Assembly: GCA_001560895.1 (NCBI GenBank)
Contig: CP014326.1
Location: 694,001 to 758,000, forward strand
From: Streptococcus mitis
Lineage (GTDB): Bacteria; Bacillota; Bacilli; Lactobacillales; Streptococcaceae
DNA length: 64,000 nucleotides
Reading direction: 5' to 3'
In this document: positions 30,546-41,847 of the stretch, piece by piece
How the letters are laid out: each line of letters begins with the position of its first letter
Position numbering within the stretch: the stretch's first letter is position 1
Program-made: the position numbers and the translations under genes
The notes under the pieces: model-generated
Told to the model about the DNA's origin: nothing
The model's database searches: none
Seen by the model: only the letters and a program-made list of their open reading frames with translations

Positions 30546-31403
30546 ATGACACAGATTATTGATGGGAAAGCTTTAGCGGCCAAATTGCAGGGGCAGTTGG
30601 CTGAAAAGACTGCAAAATTAAAGGAAGAAACAGGTCTAGTGCCTGGTTTGGTAGTGATTTTGGTTGGGGATAATCCAGCCAGCCAAGTCTACGTTCGCAA
30701 CAAGGAACGTTCTGCCCTTGCGGCTGGTTTCCGTAGCGAAGTAGTGCGAGTTCCAGAGACCATTAGTCAAGCGGAATTGTTAGACTTGATTGCTAAATAC
30801 AATCAAGATTCAGCTTGGCATGGGATTTTGGTTCAGTTACCATTACCAAAACACATTGATGAAGAGGCGGTTTTATTGGCTATTGACCCAGAAAAGGATG
30901 TAGATGGTTTCCATCCTCTAAATATGGGACGTCTTTGGTCTGGACATCCAGTTATGATTCCATCAACACCTGCAGGAATTATGGAAATGTTTCATGAATA
31001 TGGGATTGACTTGGAAGGTAAAAATGCGGTCGTCATCGGTCGTTCAAATATCGTTGGAAAACCCATGGCTCAGCTTCTTTTGGCCAAGAATGCAACAGTG
31101 ACCTTGACTCACTCAAGGACTCATAATCTTGCTAAGGTGGCTGCGAAAGCAGATATTCTTGTGGTCGCAATCGGTCGTGCTAAGTTTGTGACTCCTGACT
31201 TTGTGAAACCAGGTGCGGTAGTCATTGACGTTGGGATGAACCGCGATGAAAATGGCAAGCTTTGTGGAGATGTTGACTATGATACCGTTGCACCACTTGC
31301 TAGGCATATCACACCAGTTCCTGGAGGCGTTGGTCCTATGACCATTACTATGCTAATGGAGCAAACCTATCAGGCAGCAGTTCGGACATTGGAAAGAAAA
31401 TAA
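30546..31403 (+). CDS. folD: Bifunctional methylenetetrahydrofolate dehydrogenase/cyclohydrolase FolD
   Basis: One-carbon enzyme of 285 residues interconverting 5,10-methylene- and 10-formyl-tetrahydrofolate. The catalytic lysine lies in YVRNKERSA, and the family blocks [21 protein letters not shown] and the NADP site [14 protein letters not shown] are intact, ending in [19 protein letters not shown] 30546 is preferred since the upstream in-frame start covers the promoter. A terminator follows. Confidence 0.97.
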   Translation: MTQIIDGKALAAKLQGQLAEKTAKLKEETGLVPGLVVILVGDNPASQVYVRNKERSALAAGFRSEVVRVPETISQAELLDLIAKYNQDSAWHGILVQLPLPKHIDEEAVLLAIDPEKDVDGFHPLNMGRLWSGHPVMIPSTPAGIMEMFHEYGIDLEGKNAVVIGRSNIVGKPMAQLLLAKNATVTLTHSRTHNLAKVAAKADILVVAIGRAKFVTPDFVKPGAVVIDVGMNRDENGKLCGDVDYDTVAPLARHITPVPGGVGPMTITMLMEQTYQAAVRTLERK

Positions 31404-31481
31404 GAGAAAATTCGCTGAAGAGAGTGTATTTTCAATAGCTATATCTAAAATGGCATACAATAATTGTAAAAATAAAATTAC

Positions 31482-31506
31482 AAAAGGAGGTCTGCGCCTC
31501 CTTTTT
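31482..31506 (+). terminator. Intrinsic terminator of folD
   Basis: AAAGGAGG pairs with CCTCCTTT around TCTGCG, followed by a T run that borders the next -10 box (TATAAT 31511-31516). Confidence 0.8.
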
Positions 31507-31536
31507 GTTGTATAATAAATGCGAGAGGAAAAAACG

Positions 31537-32391
31537 ATGAAAGTGATTGATCAAGCCTTACTAGAAAAAGTTATTATTGAACGTTCTCGTACAAGTCATA
31601 AAGGAGACTACGGTCGCTTACTTCTGTTAGGTGGTACCTATCCTTATGGTGGTGCTATTATCATGGCTGCTTTGGCAGCTGTTAAAAGCGGTGCAGGATT
31701 GGTAACTGTTGGAACAGATAGAGAAAATATCCCTGCTCTACACAGCCATTTACCTGAGGCTATGGCCTTTGCTCTTCAAGACAAGCAATTATTAAAAGAG
31801 CAGTTGGAGAAGGCAGAAGTGGTCTTAGTGGGGCCTGGTTTACGAGACGATACTTTTGGAGAAGAACTAGTCAAACAGGTCTTTGCTAGCTTAAGCCAGA
31901 ATCAGATTTTGATTGTAGACGGAGGGGCCTTGACCATACTTGCTAGGGCAAGATTGTCATTTCCTTTGAGTCAGCTTATCCTAACTCCTCACCAAAAGGA
32001 GTGGGAAAAACTGTCTGGAATTACGATTGAAAAGCAAAACGAAGCTATAACAGCTAGTGCCTTGATTTCCTTCCCTCAAGGAACAATTTTGGTAGAGAAA
32101 GGTCCAGCTACTCGTATTTGGCAAGCTGGCCAATCTGATTATTACCAGTTACAGGTTGGCGGTCCATATCAGGCGACTGGGGGAATGGGAGACACTCTGG
32201 CTGGAATGATTGCAGGATTTGCAGGCCAGTTTAAACAAGCTAATCTCTATGAACGTGTGGCAGTAGCGACTCATCTTCATTCAGCCATTGCTCAAGAGCT
32301 AGCTCAAGAACATTATGTGGTCTTGCCGACGGAAATTAGTAATTGTCTTCCTAAAGTAATGAAAAAAATATCTCAAAAAAGACTGGGATAA
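31537..32391 (+). CDS. nnrD: NAD(P)H-hydrate dehydratase
   Basis: Protein of 284 residues of the YjeF C-terminal (ribokinase-like) family that repairs hydrated NAD(P)H using ADP or ATP. Visible are HKGDYGRLLLLGG near the N-terminus, LTPHQKEW in the middle and the anion hole GGMGDTLAGMIAGF near the C-terminus. It lacks the epimerase (NnrE) domain, so it is a stand-alone dehydratase. GAGAGGA precedes ATG 31537. A BOX repeat follows directly. Confidence 0.9.
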   Translation: MKVIDQALLEKVIIERSRTSHKGDYGRLLLLGGTYPYGGAIIMAALAAVKSGAGLVTVGTDRENIPALHSHLPEAMAFALQDKQLLKEQLEKAEVVLVGPGLRDDTFGEELVKQVFASLSQNQILIVDGGALTILARARLSFPLSQLILTPHQKEWEKLSGITIEKQNEAITASALISFPQGTILVEKGPATRIWQAGQSDYYQLQVGGPYQATGGMGDTLAGMIAGFAGQFKQANLYERVAVATHLHSAIAQELAQEHYVVLPTEISNCLPKVMKKISQKRLG

Positions 32392-32402
32392 ACTTCAATT
32401 TC

Positions 32403-32515
32403 ATACTCAATGAAAATCAAAGAGCAAACTAGGAAGCTAGCCGTAGCCTGTACTTGAGTACGGTAAAGCGACGCTGACGTGGTTTGAAGAGATTTTCGAA
32501 GAGTACCGGGAGAAA
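32403..32515. repeat. BOX element without boxB
   Basis: It begins TACTCAATGAAAATCAAAG, runs through GAGCAAACTAGGAAGCTAGC, then directly into a boxC-like part (GCGACGCTGACGTGGTTTGA, GATTTTCGAAGAGTAC). The boxB-like palindrome seen in the copy at 25331 is absent. Confidence 0.85.
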
Positions 32516-32537
32516 ACGAAGTGAATATTACCACAAT

Positions 32538-32586
32538 AAAACGCATAATATCAAGTTTTTTTTAATACCTGATATTATGCGTTTTT
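32538..32586. terminator. Bidirectional terminator between nnrD and dacA
   Basis: AAAACGCATAATATCA pairs with TGATATTATGCGTTTT, with T runs on both strands; it can serve both convergent genes. Confidence 0.8.
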
Positions 32587-32644
32587 GACTTTAAAGCCTT
32601 TTTTCTCTGTCTCTATTTTGGAGCAAGCTTCTGCTCAGAATGTT

Positions 32645-33886
32645 TTATAATTTCTCGTTGATAAATCGGATAAACTGATTCCACCAAACTTTTAAGAAGA
32701 AAGCTTTTTCAATTTTCTTTTCTGCTACCATTTCGAAACTAGGATGTTCTGTGGTAATGTAACCTTGACCAATCAAATCCTTGTCTTCGTAAGTCAAATG
32801 GCCGACCACTGTTCCAGCTTCAAGTGGTGCTGGGATTGCTTTGGAATCAGGAGTGAATTGAACAGATTGGGAAGATTGATTCCCAACACGTTCAATTAGA
32901 TAGATATCCTCTGGGGCCACTGCAGTGACCGTATCTTCTTTTCCATCTTCTACAGGGGCTTTGCTATCTTGATAGGCATCACCTTTTTGCACGATTTTAC
33001 GAAGTGTAAATGTAGAAGAAATATAATCCATTAGGGAAGATGTAGCTGTAAAACGAGCGTAAGGATTATTATCTTGATGGTCTGCATTCAAAACAACTGT
33101 AATAACTCTCATACCTTTTTCGACAGTGGTACCAACAAAAGACTCTCCAGCCTTATCTGTTGTTCCTGTTTTCAGTCCATCAAAACCACCACGGTAAGCA
33201 GGCAGACCTTCTAACATGTAGTTGGTCGAAGTGATTGTCATCCCAGCAAAAGTAGAAGAAGGTTTTTTGGTAATTTCTAAGACTTGTGGGTATTTTTTGA
33301 TGAGGTTACGAGCAACGATAGCAACATCATAAGCACTGAGCTTATTTTCATCATCTTTATTAGACCCTGGGTAAATGTTATCTCCTAGAGTCTCGTTGTT
33401 AAGACCAGTTGTATTGACAAGGGTGGCATCTTTGATTCCCCATTCCAAGAGTTTGGCACGCATCATATCGACGAAGTCTTTCTCTGAGCCAGCAATTTTC
33501 TCAGCTAAGGCAATAGCGGCACTGTTGGCACTAGATACCAGGGTTGCTTCAAGCAACTCTTCGACAGTATAATTACGTGCCTCCATAGGAACATTACTGG
33601 CTTCAGAATTTGTCGTTAATTGATAAGGATAATCAGAAATATCTACTGGGGTGGAGAGTGTGATACTTCCATTTTCTAGAGCCTCATAGACAAGATAAAC
33701 CGTAAGTAGTTTTGTTATAGAAGCAATTTCGACAGGTTGAGTTGCATCTTTCTCATAGAGAATTTTACCAGTATTGGCCTCAACAGCAATCGCATGTTTA
33801 GCAGCAATATTAAAATCTTGAGCAGCAACAGTAGATGCAGAGCCAAGTACGGATAAGCTTAGTAGAGTTAAAATGATTTTTTTCAT
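32645..33886 (-). CDS. dacA: D-alanyl-D-alanine carboxypeptidase (PBP3, DacA)
   Basis: Low-molecular-weight penicillin-binding protein of 413 residues that trims pentapeptides of peptidoglycan. A signal peptide (about 1-22, ending TVAAQ) is followed by the SxxK motif at S56-K59, SAN in the middle and KTG in GLKTGTTDKAG. The C-terminus is an amphipathic membrane anchor (FFLKVWWNQFIRFINEKL). The start has no ribosome site and follows a TGT-TAGAAT -10 box by nine bases, so the mRNA seems nearly leaderless. Confidence 0.96.
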   Translation of the reverse strand: MKKIILTLLSLSVLGSASTVAAQDFNIAAKHAIAVEANTGKILYEKDATQPVEIASITKLLTVYLVYEALENGSITLSTPVDISDYPYQLTTNSEASNVPMEARNYTVEELLEATLVSSANSAAIALAEKIAGSEKDFVDMMRAKLLEWGIKDATLVNTTGLNNETLGDNIYPGSNKDDENKLSAYDVAIVARNLIKKYPQVLEITKKPSSTFAGMTITSTNYMLEGLPAYRGGFDGLKTGTTDKAGESFVGTTVEKGMRVITVVLNADHQDNNPYARFTATSSLMDYISSTFTLRKIVQKGDAYQDSKAPVEDGKEDTVTAVAPEDIYLIERVGNQSSQSVQFTPDSKAIPAPLEAGTVVGHLTYEDKDLIGQGYITTEHPSFEMVAEKKIEKAFFLKVWWNQFIRFINEKL

Positions 33887-33895
33887 AGCAAGTTT

Positions 33896-33901
33896 ATTCT
33901 A
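33896..33901 (-). promoter_or_regulatory. Extended -10 promoter of dacA, near-leaderless
   Basis: On the minus strand TGT-TAGAAT ends nine bases before the ATG at 33886, which predicts a leader of about two bases. Confidence 0.5.
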
Positions 33902-33988
33902 ACATAAAGAAAAAAATATTCCCAGTTTCATGATGGAAGAAAGAAGCTTTTTTGAAAGTATGGTAAAATAGATGAATGGAGGTAGCTC

Positions 33989-35098
33989 ATGTTTCGTAAG
34001 AATAAATTATTTTTTTGGACCAGTGAGATTTTATTAGTAACAATCATTTTTTATTTATGGAGAGAGATGGGGGCGATTATCACGCCTTTTGTAAGCGTCG
34101 CAAACACCATCATGATTCCTTTTCTTCTAGGTGGTTTTTTATATTATTTGACCAATCCTATTGTAATTTTTTTACAAAAGTATTTCAAAATTAATCGTAT
34201 CATTGGTATTCTACTAACCTTGTGTGCCTTGGTTTGGGGTCTTGTCATTGGGGTAGTCTATCTGTTACCGATTTTGGTCAATCAGTTGACCAGCTTGATT
34301 GCGACTAGCCAGACTATCTATAGTCGTTTACAAGATTTGATTGTGGATTTATCTACTTATCCAGCCTTTCAAAATTTGGATATTCAAGCGACGATTCAAC
34401 AGTTAAATCTATCCTATGTAGATATTTTACAAAATATCCTAAATAGTGTGACAAATAGTGTCGGAAGTGTCATATCAGCTCTCTTTAGTACCGTTTTGAT
34501 TATTATTATGACCCCCGTGTTTTTGGTTTATTTTTTGTTAGATGGTAACAAATTTTTACCGATGCTTGAGCGCACTGTTTTAAAGAGAGATAAGTTGCAT
34601 ATTGCAGGTCTCTTAAAGAATTTGAATGCGACAATTGCTCGCTATATTAGTGGAGTCGCAATTGATGCGATTATTATCGGTTGTTTGGCCTTTATCGGAT
34701 ATAGCGTGATTGGTTTGAAATACGCTTTGGTCTTTGCCATCTTTTCAGGATTGGCCAATCTCATTCCTTATGTGGGACCAAGTATTGGCTTGATTCCGAT
34801 GATTATTGCCAATGTCTTTACGGATCCTCATAGAATGCTAATTGCAGTTGTTTACATGCTAATCATTCAACAAGTGGATGGAAATATCCTTTACCCTCGA
34901 ATCGTAGGTGGGGTAATGAAAGTCCATCCAATAACAATTTTAGTATTACTTTTGTTATCAAGCAATATCTATGGGGTTATTGGTATGATTGTCGCTGTAC
35001 CAACTTATTCTATCTTAAAAGAAATTTCTAAGTTCTTATCACGTTTGTATGAAAATCATAAAACAATGAAAGAACGAGAAAGAGAATTAGCTAAGTAA
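33989..35098 (+). CDS. AI-2E transporter family membrane protein
   Basis: Protein of 369 residues with about eight membrane helices, of the UPF0118/AI-2E family (YdbI/PerM-like). The conserved C-terminal block GLANLIPYVGPSIGLIP and HPITILVLLLL are present. GGAGG precedes the ATG. It is a monocistronic gene divergent from dacA. Members were named for autoinducer-2 export but several act as ion antiporters, so the function here is open. Confidence 0.88.
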   Translation: MFRKNKLFFWTSEILLVTIIFYLWREMGAIITPFVSVANTIMIPFLLGGFLYYLTNPIVIFLQKYFKINRIIGILLTLCALVWGLVIGVVYLLPILVNQLTSLIATSQTIYSRLQDLIVDLSTYPAFQNLDIQATIQQLNLSYVDILQNILNSVTNSVGSVISALFSTVLIIIMTPVFLVYFLLDGNKFLPMLERTVLKRDKLHIAGLLKNLNATIARYISGVAIDAIIIGCLAFIGYSVIGLKYALVFAIFSGLANLIPYVGPSIGLIPMIIANVFTDPHRMLIAVVYMLIIQQVDGNILYPRIVGGVMKVHPITILVLLLLSSNIYGVIGMIVAVPTYSILKEISKFLSRLYENHKTMKERERELAK

Positions 35099-35101
35099 AA
35101 G

Positions 35102-35121
35102 TCAGGAAATTCCTGATTTTT
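35102..35121 (+). terminator. Short terminator after the AI-2E family gene
   Basis: TCAGG and CCTGA form a small hairpin followed by five T. Confidence 0.55.
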
Positions 35122-35205
35122 CTTTTTCTTTAGGTAAATTATAGGAGTAGAAGTGCCATTTAGATTAGCCGATTAAGAATAATTCACAAAAACTTTGTAA
35201 AACAC

Positions 35206-35233
35206 TTGCAATTTAGCTGAAATTTGATAAAAT
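35206..35233 (+). promoter_or_regulatory. Promoter of tuf
   Basis: TTGCAA (35206-35211), a 16-base spacer and TAAAAT (35228-35233). Confidence 0.65.
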
Positions 35234-35304
35234 AGTAAGGAAAGTTAGACTGTATTGCCTACTGTCTATCTATAAAATATATTTTATTGGAGGCTTTTAC
35301 TCAA

Positions 35305-36501
<1,197 letters not shown>

Positions 36502-36546
36502 TTCGATTTAGTTCCCAGAAGAACAATTATTTAAGTCAGACACTAA

Positions 36547-36575
36547 AAGAATCTTGCTTTGCAAGATTCTTTTTT
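36547..36575 (+). terminator. Intrinsic terminator of tuf
   Basis: AAGAATCTTGC (36547-36557) pairs perfectly with GCAAGATTCTT (36561-36571) over a TTT loop, followed by a T run. Confidence 0.9.
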
Positions 36576-36614
36576 CGAATATTGAACTAAAATTGAAGAA
36601 TTGCTTATAAAAAA

Positions 36615-38028
36615 GGCTCTTTGTCAACTGTAGTGGGTTGAAGAAAAGCTAAGCTCGAGAAAGGACAAATTTCGTCCTTTCTTTTTTGATATTCAGAGCG
36701 ATAAAAATCCGTTTTTTGAAGTTTTCAAAGTTCCGAAAACCAAAGGCATTGCGTTTGATAAGTTTGATGAGATTATTGGTTGCTTCTAATTTGGCATTAG
36801 AATAGGGTAACTGAAGGGCATTGACGATTTTCTCTTTGTCCTTTAGAAAGGTTTTAAAGACAGTCTTAAAAAGAGGATGAACTTTCTTTAGATTTTCCTC
36901 AATGAGTCCGAAAAATTTCTCCGGTTCCTTATTCTGAAAGTGAAAAAGCAAGAGTTGATAGAGATGATAGTGGTGTTTCAAGTCTTCTGAATAGCTCAAA
37001 AGCTTGTCAATAATCTCTTTATTGGTTAAGTGCATGCGAAAAGTAGGGCGATAAAATCGCTTATCACTCAGTTTACGGCTATCCTGTTGAATGAGTTTCC
37101 AGTAGCGCTTGATAGCCTTATATTCATGAGATTTTCGCTCAAATTGCTTCATGATTTGGACACGAACACGACTCATAGCACGGCTAAGATGTTGTACAAT
37201 GTGGAAGCGATCTAGAACGATTTTGGCATACGGAAAAAGATGTTTAGCCAAGTCATAGTAAGGACTAAACATATCCATAGTAATGATTTTCACCTGACAA
37301 CGAACAGAGCGATTGTAGCGCAGAAAATGATTTCTTATGATAGTTTGTGTTCTACCCTCAAGAACAGTGATAATATTGAGCTTATCAAAATCTTGAGCAA
37401 TGAAACTCATCTTTCCCTTAGTGAAGGCATATTCGTCCCAGGACATAATCTCAGGGAGGTAAGAAAAATCAGACTTAAAACAGAAGTCATTGAGCTTGCG
37501 AATAACAGTTGAAGTTGAAATAGACAGCTGACGGGCAATATCGGTCATAGAAGTCTTCTCAATTAGCTTCTGGGCAATCTTTTGGTTGATGATACGAGGG
37601 ATTTGGTGATTCTTCTTGACGAGAGAAGTCTCAGCTACCATCATTTTCGAGCAATGATAGCACTTGAATCGACGTTTTCTAAGGAGAATTCTAGTAGGCA
37701 TACCAGTCGTTTCAAGGTAAGGAACCTTAGACGGTTTTTGGAAGTCATATTTCTTCATTTGACTTCCACACTCAGGACAAGATGGAGCGTCGTAGTCCAG
37801 TTTAGCGATGATTTCCTTGTGGGTATTCCTATTAATGACATCCATAATTTGGATATTTGGGTCTTTAATGTCTAGTAATTTTGTGATAAAATGTAATTGT
37901 TCCATAGGATTCTTTCTAATGATGGTTTGGTTGCTTTTCATTATAGATCTTATGGGACTTTTTTTCTACAACAAAATAGGCTCCATAATATCCATAGGGG
38001 ATTTACCCACTACAAATATTATAGAGCC
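36615..38028 (-). mobile_element. ISL3-family insertion sequence, copy 2
   Basis: A 1414-base element with the same ends, orientation and transposase as copy 1. It is flanked by the 8-base duplication ATAAAAAA (36607-36614 and 38029-38036). The right duplicate now provides the T run (minus strand) of the helicase terminator. Confidence 0.95.
36649..37941 (-). CDS. ISL3-family transposase (copy 2)
   Basis: The predicted protein is identical to that of copy 1 over all 430 residues, including the zinc ribbon, the helix-turn-helix and the D, D and E motifs. Identity at the DNA level, as far as I can compare by eye, suggests recent transposition of one from the other or from a common source. Confidence 0.95.
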   Translation of the reverse strand: MKSNQTIIRKNPMEQLHFITKLLDIKDPNIQIMDVINRNTHKEIIAKLDYDAPSCPECGSQMKKYDFQKPSKVPYLETTGMPTRILLRKRRFKCYHCSKMMVAETSLVKKNHQIPRIINQKIAQKLIEKTSMTDIARQLSISTSTVIRKLNDFCFKSDFSYLPEIMSWDEYAFTKGKMSFIAQDFDKLNIITVLEGRTQTIIRNHFLRYNRSVRCQVKIITMDMFSPYYDLAKHLFPYAKIVLDRFHIVQHLSRAMSRVRVQIMKQFERKSHEYKAIKRYWKLIQQDSRKLSDKRFYRPTFRMHLTNKEIIDKLLSYSEDLKHHYHLYQLLLFHFQNKEPEKFFGLIEENLKKVHPLFKTVFKTFLKDKEKIVNALQLPYSNAKLEATNNLIKLIKRNAFGFRNFENFKKRIFIALNIKKERTKFVLSRA

Positions 38029-38063
38029 ATAAAAAAGCCCTATACACTAGATGTGCATAGAGC
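38029..38063 (-). terminator. Intrinsic terminator of the helicase-oxidoreductase unit
   Basis: On the minus strand GCTCTATGCAC pairs with GTGTATAGGGC (two G-U pairs), followed by TTTTTTAT, which is the IS target duplicate. Confidence 0.75.
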
Positions 38064-38071
38064 AATGAAGA

Positions 38072-39154
38072 TTATTTGATATAGAGTTCTTGATTTTTTA
38101 GGACAATTTCTCGTACACTTGTATACTTTTTGAGTTTTTTGATTTCTTCTGGATGAGTGACGAGAGTGATAACATAGCCTTCTTTACCCATGCGACCTGT
38201 ACGACCAGCACGGTGAGTGTAGGTTTCAATATCTCTAGGAACATCAAAGTTTACGACGCATTCTAGACTATCGATATCAATTCCACGAGCCAAAAGGTCA
38301 GTTGCAAGGAGTAGGGTTAGTTGCTTATCTTTAAACTTTTCTAAGATGACTTTTCTAAATTTGACATTAACATCACTAGCGAGGGAAACAGCCAAGATAT
38401 CCCGATACTGTAGTTTTTCTTCTGCGCTTCCAAGGTCTGATAGGCTGTTAAAAAAGACTAGTCCGCGGAAATCCTCAACATGAGCCAGTTTTCGTAGCAT
38501 ATCCACTCGGTGACGTTGGTCTACCTGCATGTAGAAATGCTGGATATTGTCCAGTTTTTGATCAGAGAGATTAATAGTGCGTGTATTCGGCACAATCTTT
38601 TCTTGGTCAAACTTGGTCGTCGCACTCATGTAGATGAGTTGGTGGTCACGAGGTGCGTAGTGAGTGATTTTCTCGACAAAGTGAATCTGAGAATCATCAA
38701 GCAATTGGTCAAATTCATCCAAGATGATGGTTTCTACATTCATCATCTTGATTTTTTTCAATTTAATTAACTCAAAGATACGACCAGGGGTTCCAATCAG
38801 AATTTCTGGTCCTTTTTTGAGGCGTTCAATCTGGCGTTTCTGACTTGAACCTGATAAGAATAGTTGGGCTGTCAAACCGATAGCTTCTGACCACGTTTTA
38901 CATACATCAAAAATCTGTCCAGCCAGTTCTGTATTTGGTGCTAGAATCAAGAGTTGTTGCGCTTTTTTCTTTTGTAGTCGGAGAAGACTTGGTAGGAGGT
39001 AAGCTAGTGTCTTACCAGTTCCTGTTGGGCTCACTCCTAGAAGATTTTTTCCTGAAAGAATGGGCTCAAATAGTTGAATTTGAATGGGGGTGAATTCTTG
39101 GAAACCGAGCTGGTCACTCAATTCTTGCCATTCAGTCGGTAGTTTAGTTTTCAT
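38072..39154 (-). CDS. DEAD-box family ATP-dependent RNA helicase
   Basis: Helicase of 360 residues, short because it has no C-terminal extension. Motifs: Q-motif FTPIQIQLFEP, Walker A SPTGTGKTLAYL, motif II LDEFDQ (DEFD instead of DEAD), motif III SATT and motif VI HRAGRTGRMG. It is likely an RNA-remodelling helicase of the CshB class, but the altered DEFD box and small size set it apart. Its ATG overlaps the stop of the upstream oxidoreductase, so the two are translationally coupled. Confidence 0.9.
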   Translation of the reverse strand: MKTKLPTEWQELSDQLGFQEFTPIQIQLFEPILSGKNLLGVSPTGTGKTLAYLLPSLLRLQKKKAQQLLILAPNTELAGQIFDVCKTWSEAIGLTAQLFLSGSSQKRQIERLKKGPEILIGTPGRIFELIKLKKIKMMNVETIILDEFDQLLDDSQIHFVEKITHYAPRDHQLIYMSATTKFDQEKIVPNTRTINLSDQKLDNIQHFYMQVDQRHRVDMLRKLAHVEDFRGLVFFNSLSDLGSAEEKLQYRDILAVSLASDVNVKFRKVILEKFKDKQLTLLLATDLLARGIDIDSLECVVNFDVPRDIETYTHRAGRTGRMGKEGYVITLVTHPEEIKKLKKYTSVREIVLKNQELYIK

Positions 39155-40128
39155 TTTTCTGCCTCAAATCTAATGCCAGCAGTCTGGCGCATGGTATATA
39201 GTAGGTCATGAACAGAGCTTGCATCGTCCAGCCAAGTCTGGTAGAGTGTCTGGTCTGGTTGCTGAATCATCTGTGCAAATGCAGCGACTTCTTCAGTCAT
39301 CGTATGAGGAGCCTGTTGGATAGGGAGTTGGACTTGATTGCCTTGATGGTCGGTAAAAATAGCCGAACGAACATGCTCAATTGTGTTGAGCGTCAGGGTT
39401 CCATCTGTCGTATAAATCTCGCAAGGAAGATTGGAAGTGATGTTTTTCCCAGCCTTGATGTGAACTTGAAAGTCTGGGTAGAAGAGGATACCATCTCCAT
39501 TTAGGTCAATGCTATTGTCAAGCTGTTGAGCTTGATAGGTTGCGACCTTAGCTTTTCCAAAAAGACGAACGGCAGCGTAGAGAGGATAAATCCCTAAATC
39601 CATAAGAGCTCCACCAGCAAAACGGTCTGAGAAGACATTTGGTGTCTGACCAGCCAACAAGTCAGGCATCTTGGAAGAGTATTTGGCATAATTGAAATCA
39701 GCTCCTAAGATTTGCTTGTCTGCTAAAAAGTTTTTGATAGTAGTGAAAGCTTTCTCGTGATAATTACGAGCTGCCTCAAAGATAAAACAGTGATTTTTAT
39801 TAGCTGTTTGAATCAAATCCAGCCATTCTTGTGGCTGCGTGACAGCTGGCTTTTCAAGAATGACATGTTTACCTGCAGACAATGCAGCTTTTGCCTGAGA
39901 AAAATGTAAGGAGTTTGGACTGGCGATATAGACTACATCAAAGGAGCTCTTAAAGAAGTCCTCTACTTGATCGAATAGTTGGATATTTTCATAGCGAGAA
40001 GCAAAGGTTGCTGCAGTTTCTAGTTTTCTAGAATAGACTGCGACCAACTGATATTCTCCACTGGTATGGGCTGCTTCTATGAAGTGATGGCTGATAGCGC
40101 CAGTTCCGATGACACCTAATTTTAGCAT
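39151..40128 (-). CDS. Gfo/Idh/MocA family oxidoreductase
   Basis: Protein of 325 residues with an N-terminal Rossmann fold (LGVIGTGAISHHF) and the family motif LEKPAV near residue 92. I start it at 40128 (MLKLGVIG) with AAAAGGAG upstream; a longer in-frame version adds 28 residues that precede the Rossmann strand and look non-coding. Members reduce or oxidise sugars and related compounds with NAD(P); the substrate is unknown. It is the first gene of a two-gene unit with the helicase. Confidence 0.9.
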   Translation of the reverse strand: MLKLGVIGTGAISHHFIEAAHTSGEYQLVAVYSRKLETAATFASRYENIQLFDQVEDFFKSSFDVVYIASPNSLHFSQAKAALSAGKHVILEKPAVTQPQEWLDLIQTANKNHCFIFEAARNYHEKAFTTIKNFLADKQILGADFNYAKYSSKMPDLLAGQTPNVFSDRFAGGALMDLGIYPLYAAVRLFGKAKVATYQAQQLDNSIDLNGDGILFYPDFQVHIKAGKNITSNLPCEIYTTDGTLTLNTIEHVRSAIFTDHQGNQVQLPIQQAPHTMTEEVAAFAQMIQQPDQTLYQTWLDDASSVHDLLYTMRQTAGIRFEAEK

Positions 40129-40281
40129 AAATACTCCTTTTCCAATTTTAAATCCTTCTTTCATTATAACATAGATAGACGTGACTATCCAACAAGGGGT
40201 AAAAAATTTCAAATAAGCTACTAGGACTTTCCCAAAGAAAGTGGTACAATAATGAGATGAGTAAATGAAATGGGAGGAAAA

Positions 40282-40974
40282 ATGAGGTTACTACCTATAA
40301 GAAAAATATCACGTCAGTCTAAGAGGCTAGCGCTTTTTTTGACTTTTTGTGCAGGATATGTAGATGCCTATACTTTTATTGTGAGAGGGAATACTCTTGT
40401 AGCTGGACAAACTGGGAATGTCGTCTTTCTATCAGTGGAACTCATTCAACACAATGTCTCAGATGCCAGTGCCAAAGTAATGACCTTGCTAGCTTTTATG
40501 ATGGGGGTCTTTTTACTAACTGTTTATAAGGAAAAATTGAGAATTGTAAAAAAACCTATTTTATCATTGATTCCTTTGGCAATCCTATCAATCATTATTG
40601 GTTTTGTACCGCAAACTGTAGATAATATCTATCTAGTACCGCCCTTGGCCTTTTGTATGGGCTTGGTGACAACCGCTTTTGGAGAAGTGTCAGGTATAGC
40701 TTATAATAACGCGTTCATGACAGGGAATATCAAACGGACCATGCTGGCTTTTGGAGATTATTTCAGAACTAAGCACACTCATTTTTTACGTGAAGGTTTC
40801 ATATTTGTTAGCCTGCTTAGCAGTTTTGTCCTCGGCGTTGTCTTTTCGGCTTATTTGACGATTTTTTATCATGAAAAGACCATTCTTGGTGTTCCTATTA
40901 TGATGAGCATTTTTTACCTCAGTATGCTTTTTGCTTCGTGGCGGAAAAAAGTAAAAGAAAAAGCTTCATTTTAG
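40282..40974 (+). CDS. DUF1275 (YoaK) family membrane protein
   Basis: Protein of 230 residues with about six membrane helices and the family features GYVDAYTFI and GNTLVAGQTGNVVFLS near the N-terminus. ATG 40282 is chosen because GGGAGGAAAA precedes it; an ATG at 40270 is part of the ribosome site. Function unknown. Confidence 0.88.
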   Translation: MRLLPIRKISRQSKRLALFLTFCAGYVDAYTFIVRGNTLVAGQTGNVVFLSVELIQHNVSDASAKVMTLLAFMMGVFLLTVYKEKLRIVKKPILSLIPLAILSIIIGFVPQTVDNIYLVPPLAFCMGLVTTAFGEVSGIAYNNAFMTGNIKRTMLAFGDYFRTKHTHFLREGFIFVSLLSSFVLGVVFSAYLTIFYHEKTILGVPIMMSIFYLSMLFASWRKKVKEKASF

Positions 40975-40984
40975 GTGTTATTAC

Positions 40985-41013
40985 TTGTAAGAAAATAGGA
41001 GATATGCTATACT
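40985..41013 (+). promoter_or_regulatory. Promoter of rplU-prp-rpmA
   Basis: TTGTAA (40985-40990), 17 bases, TGC-TATACT (41008-41013), an extended -10 promoter. Confidence 0.7.
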
Positions 41014-41019
41014 TGAAGA

Positions 41020-41150
41020 GTTGACTATGCACGATCCTGTGCAACCGCACGAACATCGTTGCTTGATTATTCAAGTTTAAGTGGTTCGTCCCACGATGCT
41101 AGGCGAGTCTTCACAAAAAATTCGGGGAAACCCATAAAAATCATAGGAGG
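41020..41150 (+). promoter_or_regulatory. Ribosomal protein L21 leader RNA
   Basis: The untranslated leader of the operon has hairpins such as GCACGATCCTGTGC and the long pairing of CGAACATCGTTG with the downstream CCCACGATG region. Position and sequence match the Firmicutes L21 leader family, which is thought to mediate autoregulation by L21. The end is set by eye. Confidence 0.75.
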
Positions 41151-41156
41151 TGCATA

Positions 41157-41471
41157 ATGAGCACATACGCAATTATCAAAACTGGCGGAAAACAAGTTAA
41201 AGTTGAAGTTGGTCAAGCAATTTACGTTGAAAAATTGAACGTTGAAGCTGGTCAAGAAGTTACTTTTAACGAAGTTGTTCTTGTTGGTGGTGAAAACACT
41301 GTTGTCGGAACCCCACTTGTTGCTGGAGCTACTGTAGTTGGAACTGTTGAAAAACAAGGAAAACAAAAGAAAGTTGTTACTTACAAGTACAAACCTAAAA
41401 AAGGTAGCCACCGTAAACAAGGTCACCGTCAACCATATACAAAAGTTGTCATCAACGCAATCAACGCTTAA
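41157..41471 (+). CDS. rplU: 50S ribosomal protein L21
   Basis: Protein of 104 residues starting [20 protein letters not shown], with the family C-terminal block [24 protein letters not shown] precedes the ATG. It is the first gene of the conserved rplU-prp-rpmA unit, expressed from a structured leader. Confidence 0.98.
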   Translation: MSTYAIIKTGGKQVKVEVGQAIYVEKLNVEAGQEVTFNEVVLVGGENTVVGTPLVAGATVVGTVEKQGKQKKVVTYKYKPKKGSHRKQGHRQPYTKVVINAINA

Positions 41472-41477
41472 TTTTAA

Positions 41478-41831
<354 letters not shown>

Positions 41832-41847
41832 CACGGAGGAAAACATT